Below are positions 7,298 through 13,009 of a DNA stretch of 13,009 nucleotides, piece after piece (the stretch's first letter is position 1; every line of letters starts with the position of its first letter). This DNA is from Clostridia bacterium (GTDB lineage Bacteria > Bacillota > Clostridia > Oscillospirales > CAG-382). The stretch covers positions 1 through 13,009 of the forward strand of contig JAFQII010000174.1 of NCBI GenBank assembly GCA_017397605.1, read 5' to 3'. Both the position numbers and the translations under genes were made by a program. The notes below the pieces were generated by a model that was not told where the DNA came from, ran no database searches, and worked only from the letters and a program-made list of their open reading frames with translations.

Positions 7298-8095
7298 ATG
7301 AAAAGCAAAAAAAGACTTGCAACCGTACTGCTTTTTGCCCTTTGCATCTGCATGCTCTGCGGGTGCACTTCCGGGCAAGGCGGCGGACATTATTCCATCC
7401 AAAGCTATGACGCGGAGTCAAAGATCATCGTCTCGCAACCGCTTGATGCGGAGCTTTCGGACGAACCGTCTTTTTTGGTCAAGGAAAAGCGGTACACGTT
7501 CGAGGGAAACGGGTTGATGGTTCTGGACGTCACAAACCAATCGGGCGCGGATTACAGCATCACGGTTACGGGCGTGTATCACGACGAATCGGGCGGGGTG
7601 CTTGCGACCGAAACGCAGACCTTTGACGGCTTTGCATCGGGATATCAAAACTATTTTGTATTTGATCCGGGTGCACCGTTTGCGGATTTTTCGTATACCG
7701 TTGAGGCAGAGCCGTACGACGGCACGGCGTATGCAAAAGGCGTTTCTGCGGTTATGGTTGAGACCTACACGCAGGACACCATCAATACCGACAAAGCGTT
7801 TGCGGGTGATTTTTCGAAATATCCCACGCTGTACGCAAAATTTACATATCAAAACGAAAACAACGCAAGGCTCCAGGCGACCTTTGTTTTGGTGCTGTAT
7901 AACGAAAACGACGAGATCGTCGCGTGCTTTGAGTATACCCCCGTCATGGAGCCCAACACACCGCTTGATACGGATTTTAAGAGCTGGAAGCTGTGTCAGC
8001 TTTTGGACGGCGAAACGGAATTCCCTGCAAAATACGACGGAACACTGCGCGCCGTGATCGGCTTGAAATCGGTCAAGCCGTACAGCGGAATATGA
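7298..8095 (+). CDS. Lipoprotein L1 with two Ig-like (FxLYD-type) domains (265 aa)
   Basis: Lipoprotein with signal peptide and lipobox LCGC (Cys 23). Directly after the anchor comes the motif 'YSIQSYDAESKIIV', shared with L2 (10654) and L3 (12306). A short variable linker is followed by two beta-sandwich units. The first contains 'VLDVTNQSGADYSITVTGVYHDE' -type spacing (a VTN turn, then a V.Y.DE.G strand and a 'GYQNYFVFDP' strand). The second contains 'LYAKFTYQN' and 'FVLVLYNENDEIV'. This pattern is like the FxLYD domain of Gram-positive surface proteins. ATG 7298 is preceded by GAAAGGAG with 7 bases between. The stop overlaps the start of permease A1 as ATGA, so the lipoprotein and permease are coupled and may act together, perhaps as substrate-binding or accessory partner. 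No known substrate can be given. Confidence 0.88.
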   Translation: MKSKKRLATVLLFALCICMLCGCTSGQGGGHYSIQSYDAESKIIVSQPLDAELSDEPSFLVKEKRYTFEGNGLMVLDVTNQSGADYSITVTGVYHDESGGVLATETQTFDGFASGYQNYFVFDPGAPFADFSYTVEAEPYDGTAYAKGVSAVMVETYTQDTINTDKAFAGDFSKYPTLYAKFTYQNENNARLQATFVLVLYNENDEIVACFEYTPVMEPNTPLDTDFKSWKLCQLLDGETEFPAKYDGTLRAVIGLKSVKPYSGI

Positions 8096-8928
8096 AGACG
8101 AGGGCGGCAGCCGCCGCGACACTCAAAACGCTTGTCCGCAGTGCGACCTTTTGGCTGATGCTTGCCGTTTTGCTTGCCGTGACGGTCGGCGGTGTGTGGG
8201 AGGGGTATTTCAACGGCGACCGCGCAGACGGCATTGTCATCACCGTGCAAAACTACGTGCAGGTCGTCAGCAACTGCGGTGCAGGCACGTTGCTCATTTT
8301 TTGTATGCCGCTGTTTGCGATCGTTACGGTCACGATCATCCAGAGCCGCGACTACGGCGACCGTTTTTTTGAGGTCGAAAAAGCGGCGGGGCAAAAGCCG
8401 TCGCGGTACGTATTTGTGCGTTTTTTGACGCTGATCGTATTGAATGCCGCGGTGCTCATTCTGTTTCATGCAATTTGTCTGCATCTCTACATCGGGACGC
8501 GCGGCGGTGTGGAAGGCATGACGATCGGGGAATACCTTGCCGACGCGGCCGTGCGGCAATTGCGTTTTGATCTGGCAGTCGGTGTGCCCTGCATTGTCTT
8601 TTATATCGGTATCGCATTTTTGTTCGGCTCGTTGTTTGCGTCCAAAGCTGCCGGCGCGGCGGGCGCAATCGGCTATCTTGTCGTTTATAACGTGACGGAT
8701 TTGTTTTTTCGGTGGGAGATGGGGGAATTCTTCTTTGATTATCTCGTGCCCATTCCAAACAAACTGCGTTTTTATGTTCATTATTATGATACGCCGTGGT
8801 TTGAGTCGACCGTGGGGTATTTTGACATCACGCCGACGGATGTGGTTTTATGTGAGACGTTTTTGTTTTTGGGCGCGTTTGCGTGCGCGGGGGTTGCGTA
8901 TCTGCGGACGCGCGGAAGAAGTCTATAG
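8092..8928 (+). CDS. ABC-2-type transporter permease A1 (278 aa)
   Basis: Membrane protein with about six hydrophobic segments. A short amphipathic start with 'SATFWLMLAV' leads into helix 1, a large extracytoplasmic loop follows, then 'MPLFAIVTVTII' (helix 2) and the charged cytoplasmic loop 'SRDYGDRFFEVEKAAG' (about residues 85-100), the place where ABC-2 permeases contact the ATPase. It is the same length as A2 (9800-10636), and the two align from end to end by eye. It starts at ATG 8092 inside the stop of L1 (ATGA overlap) with no clear Shine-Dalgarno sequence, so translation depends on L1. It is probably the partner of B1, which starts 24 bases after its stop. No ATPase is encoded beside it. 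Confidence 0.85.
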   Translation: MKTRAAAAATLKTLVRSATFWLMLAVLLAVTVGGVWEGYFNGDRADGIVITVQNYVQVVSNCGAGTLLIFCMPLFAIVTVTIIQSRDYGDRFFEVEKAAGQKPSRYVFVRFLTLIVLNAAVLILFHAICLHLYIGTRGGVEGMTIGEYLADAAVRQLRFDLAVGVPCIVFYIGIAFLFGSLFASKAAGAAGAIGYLVVYNVTDLFFRWEMGEFFFDYLVPIPNKLRFYVHYYDTPWFESTVGYFDITPTDVVLCETFLFLGAFACAGVAYLRTRGRSL

Positions 8929-8952
8929 GTGAGACCTAAGGAGAAGACCGAC

Positions 8953-9693
8953 ATGCTTTTTGTCAGAGCTTTGCGCAGGCAGTTTTTCTTTTTGATCCTT
9001 GTGACCGGGACGGTATTTGCGGCATCGCACGTATGGGCGGATTTTCCGCTCATCGCCGTCCCGCCCGAAATCGGGTTTTGCAACCAGTTCGAGCCGCTCC
9101 TGCCGCCGCTGCTGCTCCTGCCGATCGCGTTTTTGTTGTATGACCGCTACGAAATCACACTGGGGCTGGTCTGCGGAGCAAAAACCTCCCGTATGATGCT
9201 TTCACGCTGGTCGGCGTACACGCTGTATGCGGCTCTGGGGGCGCTGATTGTTCTTGCGTGCAACCCGTATGACAAATTCGGGTTGCTCGCCACGGATGGG
9301 TTTATCATTCCGCTGTATGTTCCAAAGCACTACAAGTTGTACCTTTTGGGGTCTGTGCTTGTGACAGTGCTGTTTTTTTCGTCCTTGTTTTTGTTTTTGC
9401 GCGTCGCGCTCAAAAACTGCTACGCACCGATGGGCTTGGGGTTTGCGGTGTATCTGTATCTCTTTTATCAAAATGCGAGCATCCGAAACGGAGAGACCGA
9501 TATACGGATGTGTTTGTTTGATCCGTTTTTGTCGGATTATGTTTTGGGTGATACCGTGCTTGTCGGGCACTATGGGCTCATGCCGCTGTGGACATGCAAC
9601 CGTTTGCTGTTTTTTGCGTTGGCGGCGGTGATGCTTGCGGCGTCTTATGCTTTGCTGAGGGGTGAAAAACTGCATCAGGGCTTTTCGGACTGA
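8953..9693 (+). CDS. ABC-2-type transporter permease B1 (246 aa)
   Basis: Membrane protein with about six helices. The start is ATG 8953, chosen because AAGGAG lies at 8938-8943; a GTG at 8929 would place the site inside the gene. Conserved parts shared with B2 (11473): 'LLLLPI.FLLYD.YEI.LGLVCG.KT' around residues 55-80, 'KHYKLY' before helix 4, 'LFLFLRV.LKNCYAP.GLG', 'LFDP..S.Y.LGDTV', 'PLWT.NR' and the C-terminus 'LHQGF.D'. The YE..LGLVCG loop corresponds to the KDE..L...GT loop of P1 and P2. It is inferred to form a heterodimer with A1. The operon probably ends or is re-initiated after this gene, as a 106-base gap follows. Confidence 0.85.
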   Translation: MLFVRALRRQFFFLILVTGTVFAASHVWADFPLIAVPPEIGFCNQFEPLLPPLLLLPIAFLLYDRYEITLGLVCGAKTSRMMLSRWSAYTLYAALGALIVLACNPYDKFGLLATDGFIIPLYVPKHYKLYLLGSVLVTVLFFSSLFLFLRVALKNCYAPMGLGFAVYLYLFYQNASIRNGETDIRMCLFDPFLSDYVLGDTVLVGHYGLMPLWTCNRLLFFALAAVMLAASYALLRGEKLHQGFSD

Positions 9694-9709
9694 TAATTTT
9701 TACAATTCT

Positions 9710-9742
9710 ATGATAACTCCATGACAACTCCATGACATTGCT
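9710..9742 (+). repeat. Three tandem 11-bp direct repeats upstream of cassette 2
   Basis: ATGATAACTCC (9710-9720) is followed at once by ATGACAACTCC (9721-9731), one mismatch apart, and by ATGACATTGCT (9732-9742), which keeps the first six bases. On the other strand this gives TGTCAT/TATCAT half-sites at an 11-base period. An 11-base period of direct repeats is typical of operators for OmpR/PhoB-type regulators, but no such regulator is encoded here. The repeats could overlap a promoter (ATGACA at 9721 with TGTAAA at 9745). Confidence 0.5.
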
Positions 9743-9766
9743 GCTGTAAACTTGTCAAAAAGAAAG

Positions 9767-9781
9767 CCGCCGATACGGCGG
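9767..9781. promoter_or_regulatory. GC-rich hairpin just before the A2 ribosome binding site
   Basis: CCGCCG (9767-9772), loop ATA, CGGCGG (9776-9781) make a perfect 6-bp stem. On the plus strand it sits immediately 5' of GGAAGGAG and is not followed by a T-run, so it is not a plus-strand terminator; it may be an mRNA 5'-end structure. On the minus strand it is followed by CTTTCTTTTTG, so it would look like an intrinsic terminator for antisense transcription. Confidence 0.45.
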
Positions 9782-9799
9782 ACGGAAGGAGAAGCAGAC

Positions 9800-10636
9800 A
9801 TGTTTACGGGAACGTTTCGGAACACGGTCAAGAATCTGTTGCGCACGCCGACCTTTTGGCTGATGTTTGCGGTCGTGATTATCGTGGTGTTGCAAAACAA
9901 CATCGAGCATTTTGCGGACGGAACCAAGTACGGCCCGATCGATATCAATACCTACAACGATATGATGCACAACATCCCCGTGCCCAATTTTATGATGTAC
10001 GCCATGCCGCTTTTTGCGGTCGTTTGCACGGTCATCACGCTCAACCGCGACTACGGCGACCGTTTTTTTGAGATCGAAAAGGCGGCGGGCGGAAGCACGG
10101 TCGGGTATGTGCTTGGCAGGCTGAGTGCATTGATTGCGGTGTGCGGCGTGCTTTTTACGGCGATGACGTTTGGGCTTTTGTACCTGCGTGTGATCGTTGC
10201 GGGCGGAGTCGCGGATATGACGGCTACGCAGTTTTTGGCAGATTCGTTTGTCCGTCTGCTGCGCGTCGACTGGGTGCTGTGCATGCCGAGCATTGCTTCG
10301 TACATCTGCATCACCTACGCGGTGGGAACGCTGTTTAAGCACGGAGTCCCCGCCATGATCGTGTCGAGCATCTATATCATTTTTTACTATATGGTATATC
10401 TGATGTTCCGCTGGAAATGGCAGGCTGTCTATCAGATCTATTTTCGTTATCTCTGCCCCGTGCCGAGGGCGCTGGCGACTCATGTGGTCCGCGTGAACAC
10501 CGAGCTGTACCAAATGCTGATGGATATGAACGGCGACACGATGACAGACGTGTATCTCGGATTTGCGTGCATGATCGGTTATATTGCGATCGGCACGGCG
10601 GTGTCGTATTTCCGTATCAAAAAACGCGATGTGTAA
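9800..10636 (+). CDS. ABC-2-type transporter permease A2 (278 aa), paralogue of A1
   Basis: Six-helix permease, exactly the same length as A1 and alignable throughout. Shared blocks are 'TPTFWLMFAVV' at the start, 'MPLFAVV', the ATPase-facing loop 'NRDYGDRFFEIEKAAGG' (about residues 81-97), 'FLADSFVR.LR.D' and a 'FRW' segment before the last extracytoplasmic loop. ATG 9800 is preceded by GGAAGGAG; a frame start further left (9752) would cover the hairpin and has no binding site. In cassette 2 the order is permease A, lipoprotein, permease B, while in cassette 1 the lipoprotein is first. The gene ends in TAA 17 bases before L2. No ATPase is adjacent; pairing with B2 is inferred. Confidence 0.87.
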   Translation: MFTGTFRNTVKNLLRTPTFWLMFAVVIIVVLQNNIEHFADGTKYGPIDINTYNDMMHNIPVPNFMMYAMPLFAVVCTVITLNRDYGDRFFEIEKAAGGSTVGYVLGRLSALIAVCGVLFTAMTFGLLYLRVIVAGGVADMTATQFLADSFVRLLRVDWVLCMPSIASYICITYAVGTLFKHGVPAMIVSSIYIIFYYMVYLMFRWKWQAVYQIYFRYLCPVPRALATHVVRVNTELYQMLMDMNGDTMTDVYLGFACMIGYIAIGTAVSYFRIKKRDV

Positions 10637-10653
10637 ATAAAAGGGAGGAACAT

Positions 10654-11457
10654 ATGAAAAAAACAGTACTTTTGCTTTTGATGCTTTGCGTTCTTCTCTG
10701 CGCTTGCAAAAAGGACGTCGACACCGACTACACGATCGAAAGCTATGACGCGGAGTCGCGCGTGCAGGTGGGGCAAACGGAATCGACCGAGAGTAATACG
10801 CCAACCGAATCCATCCCCGAGAACAACGCGGGCACGTTTTTGGTCAAGGACAAGACCTACACCTACGGGGAACACGACGTCGTTTTGCTGGACGTCACCA
10901 ACGAGACGGCGACAAACTATACAATCACCATCGACATGACGTACTATGACGAGCAGGGCGGCGAGCTTGGGACGGAGTCAAAGAGCTTTGAGCAGTTTGT
11001 CGCGGGGTATCAGAACTTTTTTGTATTCACCCCGCAGATACCGTTTGCGGACTATTCCTACACGGTCAGCGCGACGGAATACACGGGCGAGGTGTTTGTC
11101 ACGGCGTTTGACTACCGTTTTGAAGGCTTGGAAGAAACGCGTCTGAGCATCACGGAAGAGGTGGTCAAGGGGAATTTTAAATATTATCCCACGATCGTTG
11201 CAAAGTTTACTTACAGCAGTACGCACCATGAGATACGCGGCGCGATGCTGACCGTGCTGTTGTTTAACGAAAAAAACGAGCTGGTACATATGCTCGATTA
11301 TACGCCGTACATTGAACCGGGCTGGGAGCTGGGCGTGCATTACAAAACGCCGATCATCTACCAGACGATGGAGGAAACATTGACATGGCCCGAGCAGTAC
11401 AAGGGCGAGATCCGTGCGATCTTTTGTCTCAAAGGGTTTAACTATCCGCCCGAATAA
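10654..11457 (+). CDS. Lipoprotein L2 with two Ig-like (FxLYD-type) domains (267 aa), paralogue of L1
   Basis: Signal peptide with lipobox LCAC (Cys 18), then 'YTIESYDAESRVQV' about 7 residues after the anchor, a Thr/Ser/Glu-rich linker, and two beta-sandwich units aligning with L1: 'FLVKDKTYTY', 'VVLLDVTNE', 'MTYYDEQGGELGTES', 'GYQNFFVFTPQIPFADYSYTV', then 'YYPTIVAKFTY', 'LTVLLFNEKNELV' and a C-terminal 'YKGEIRAIFCLKG'. ATG 10654 has GGGAGG at 10643-10648. It lies between the A2 and B2 permease genes, so the lipoprotein is clearly part of the transporter cassette. It is probably an accessory or ligand-binding partner on the outer face of the membrane. Ligand unknown. Confidence 0.9.
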   Translation: MKKTVLLLLMLCVLLCACKKDVDTDYTIESYDAESRVQVGQTESTESNTPTESIPENNAGTFLVKDKTYTYGEHDVVLLDVTNETATNYTITIDMTYYDEQGGELGTESKSFEQFVAGYQNFFVFTPQIPFADYSYTVSATEYTGEVFVTAFDYRFEGLEETRLSITEEVVKGNFKYYPTIVAKFTYSSTHHEIRGAMLTVLLFNEKNELVHMLDYTPYIEPGWELGVHYKTPIIYQTMEETLTWPEQYKGEIRAIFCLKGFNYPPE

Positions 11458-11472
11458 TCAGGAGGTGGCACC

Positions 11473-12210
11473 ATGCTGTTTGTGCGTGATCTCAAAAAAT
11501 ACAGTTGGTTTTTGCTCCTTGCGTTTGGACTGCTTGCGCTCATTTCGGGCGTTTGGGACAAGAGAGCATTGATAACGCTTCCGCTCGACAACGGTTTCTT
11601 TGATGTGACGGAACGCATCGTCCCGTTTGTACTGCTGCTGCCGATCTCCTTTTTGCTGTACGACGGCTATGAGATCGAGCTGGGGCTGGTCTGCGGTGTC
11701 AAAACGGCAAGACTGATGTTGGGCAGATTTTTTGTACTGCTCGGGTATGCCGTTTGCGCCATGGAGGCGTTGGTCGTGCTGTATCGGTATAAGGAGTATT
11801 TCGCGCCCGTCGAGGAAATCGTCATCCCGATTTTCATTCCCGAGCAGTACAAGCTGTATATGCTCGTGTCGGTTTTTGTGACGACGCTGTTTTTTGCATC
11901 GCTGTTTCTGTTTTTGCGCGTCCTGCTCAAAAACTGTTATGCTCCCGTGGGGCTTGGAATCTTTGCGTACAGCACGTTTTATACCCTCAACTACAACATC
12001 CGCGCGGGGAGCGTCGGGATCAAAAGCGCGTTGTTTGACCCGTTGATCTCGGGCTATCTGTTGGGAGATACCGTTCCCGTCGAGCATTACGGAATCGGGC
12101 CGCTGTGGACGTACAACCGAATCCTGTTTTTCTGCCTTGCGGCGGGAATGCTGATCGCGATATATGTACTGCTCCGCAGAGAACAGTTACATCAAGGTTT
12201 TCATGATTGA
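11473..12210 (+). CDS. ABC-2-type transporter permease B2 (245 aa), paralogue of B1
   Basis: Six-helix membrane protein, one residue shorter than B1 and strongly similar to it. Both start with MLFVR and share 'LLLPI', 'FLLYD', 'GLVCG', 'YKLYML'-type and 'LFLFLRVLLKNCYAP' blocks, LFDP, GDTVPVEHYG, LWTYNR and the end 'LHQGFHD'. ATG 11473 has a full AGGAGGTG ribosome binding site (11460-11467), the strongest in the window. It follows L2 by 15 bases. It is inferred to form a heterodimer with A2; the ATPase is not in this cassette. Confidence 0.87.
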   Translation: MLFVRDLKKYSWFLLLAFGLLALISGVWDKRALITLPLDNGFFDVTERIVPFVLLLPISFLLYDGYEIELGLVCGVKTARLMLGRFFVLLGYAVCAMEALVVLYRYKEYFAPVEEIVIPIFIPEQYKLYMLVSVFVTTLFFASLFLFLRVLLKNCYAPVGLGIFAYSTFYTLNYNIRAGSVGIKSALFDPLISGYLLGDTVPVEHYGIGPLWTYNRILFFCLAAGMLIAIYVLLRREQLHQGFHD

Positions 12211-12231
12211 CGGCTTTTGCGGATTTATGAT

Positions 12232-12257
12232 GATTTTGTGGCTTCGCTCACAAAATC
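12232..12257. repeat. Inverted repeat between cassette 2 and L3
   Basis: GATTTTGTG (12232-12240) and CACAAAATC (12249-12257) form a perfect 9-bp stem with loop GCTTCGCT, followed by TTT. It could be a weak terminator for the B2 transcript, though the T-run is only three bases, or part of a palindromic repeat unit together with the next hairpin. Confidence 0.45.
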
Positions 12258-12267
12258 TTTAGCAACC

Positions 12268-12283
12268 GCCCGCGTTTGCGGGC
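12268..12283. repeat. Second, GC-rich hairpin upstream of L3
   Basis: GCCCGC (12268-12273), loop GTTT, GCGGGC (12278-12283) form a perfect 6-bp stem four bases before the GAAAGGA ribosome binding site (12287-12293) of L3. There is no T-run, so a terminator is unlikely; it may affect L3 translation or belong to a repeat element. Confidence 0.4.
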
Positions 12284-12305
12284 TACGAAAGGAATGGTCA
12301 TAACG

Positions 12306-13009
12306 ATGAAAAAGATAATCGCAGTTTGTATGCTTTGCGCCGCTTGTATCGGTGTATTGGCAGGCTGTGCGCAGGAAGAGCTGGAGTACTCGATCGGCAG
12401 TTATGATGAGGAGTCGAGGATTTCGGTAAGCAAAGTGCATGAGGAGACCGATTCGCAGAGCGAGGATTCTTTCGATCACAGCGGGAGCAATGAGACGTTT
12501 TTGATCAAGCACAAAATCTATTCATACGAAGAAAATAACGTTGCAATCGTGGATGTCACAAACGAGACGGACACGGATTATCGTTTTACAATTACCGGCA
12601 CCTATTTGGATGAGACGGATGGGGTGTTGAAGACAGAGACACAGACGTTTATGTTTCCGGCAAAGTATCAAAAATATTTTTTGTTCCAACCGAAAATTCC
12701 CTTTTCGAAATTCACATACACGGTTGACATGATCGAAACGGCAGAGACTTGTTATGCCAAATATCTGAGCTTAAAATTCAAGGGTGTTTTCGAGACGCTC
12801 TCTACAAGCAATAAACCGGGCGATGATTTTACATTTTATCCCACCATTGCCGCCAATACTTCGTCATCGTACGAATGCCGCGACAATGTTCGTGTAGGTT
12901 TTCCGCTTACATGGATCATTTTTGATGAAAACGATGAACTGCTGTCTATGTTCGGAAACGTTGAGTTTTACAGAGAATATTATTACAACCCTTCTTTTGA
13001 AGGAAACAG
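12306..13009 (+). CDS. Lipoprotein L3, paralogue of L1/L2, 3' end cut by window
   Basis: The frame is open to the right edge, with 234 residues visible. A signal peptide with the textbook lipobox LAGC (Cys 21) is followed by 'YSIGSYDEESRISV', the motif also found in L1 and L2. An acidic linker and the same two Ig-like units follow: 'FLIKHKIYSY', 'VAIVDVTNETDTDYRFTI', 'TYLDETDG', 'KYQKYFLFQPKIPFSKFTYTV', then 'FYPTIAAN' and 'LTWIIFDENDELLS'. Start ATG 12306 was preferred over the in-frame ATG 12294, which would sit on top of the ribosome binding site GAAAGGA. Base use is clearly more AT-rich than in L1 and L2 (about 28-53% GC in the lines I counted, against about 60% in comparable L2 lines), suggesting a different age or origin. 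By analogy, further permease genes may follow beyond the window. Confidence 0.88.
   Translation, partial: MKKIIAVCMLCAACIGVLAGCAQEELEYSIGSYDEESRISVSKVHEETDSQSEDSFDHSGSNETFLIKHKIYSYEENNVAIVDVTNETDTDYRFTITGTYLDETDGVLKTETQTFMFPAKYQKYFLFQPKIPFSKFTYTVDMIETAETCYAKYLSLKFKGVFETLSTSNKPGDDFTFYPTIAANTSSSYECRDNVRVGFPLTWIIFDENDELLSMFGNVEFYREYYYNPSFEGN

Noticed and set aside
9755..10804. Long minus-strand frame opposite A2
   Set aside because: Its product is rich in His, Arg and Lys with no recognisable domain, as expected for the shadow of a membrane-protein gene; no start signals were seen.
12232..12260. Strong rho-independent terminator after B2
   Set aside because: The stem is AT-rich and followed by only three T, so it is listed as an inverted repeat rather than a terminator.
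1..13009. CRISPR arrays, tRNA or rRNA genes, insertion sequences and phage attachment sites
   Set aside because: No regularly spaced repeats, cloverleaf structures, transposase motifs or paired terminal repeats were seen on either strand.

Overview
The window looks like a chromosomal accessory locus of a Gram-positive (Firmicutes, probably gut clostridial) bacterium of roughly balanced base composition. This rests on the strong AGGAGG-type ribosome binding sites, the LytTR/GHKL two-component pair, several short lipoproteins with a clear lipobox and no outer-membrane genes. The species cannot be named from the sequence.

Layout. (1) 1-3117, plus strand: the 3' part of an unrecognised soluble protein gene, then two small six-helix ABC-2-type permeases (898-1527, 1535-2233) and one ABC ATPase (2242-3117), tightly spaced like one exporter operon. 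(2) 3107-5129, minus strand: a LytTR response regulator and, one base after its stop, an AgrC-like histidine kinase. The kinase reading frame is broken by a single in-frame TAA (3878-3880), leaving a membrane half and a catalytic half. The kinase end overlaps the end of the ATPase gene on the other strand. (3) 5130-5297: a divergent intergenic region with a good promoter candidate in each direction. (4) 5298-9693, plus strand: a beta-propeller-like lipoprotein, a YD-repeat lipoprotein, then cassette 1: lipoprotein L1, permease A1, permease B1. (5) 9694-9799: an intergenic region with 11-bp direct repeats and a GC-rich hairpin. (6) 9800-12210: cassette 2 with paralogues of all three genes in the order A2, L2, B2. 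(7) 12211-12305: two hairpins. (8) 12306 to the end: a third paralogous lipoprotein, L3, cut by the window edge and visibly more AT-rich.

How the genes may work together (inference). The two permeases and ATPase of region 1 form a complete ABC-2 exporter. The A/B pairs of cassettes 1 and 2 look like further heterodimeric half-transporters, each with its own lipoprotein, but neither has an ATPase in the window. They either share the ATPase at 2242-3117 or use one beyond the right edge. A LytTR/AgrC-type pair next to multi-permease exporters and surface lipoproteins recalls peptide sensing, peptide export or antimicrobial-peptide immunity loci. However, no peptide precursor, AgrB/AgrD or modification enzyme was found here. 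The most notable features are the repeated lipoprotein-plus-two-permease cassette, the shared motif (consensus SYDxES) just after the lipid anchor in all three lipoproteins, and the nonsense-interrupted sensor kinase.
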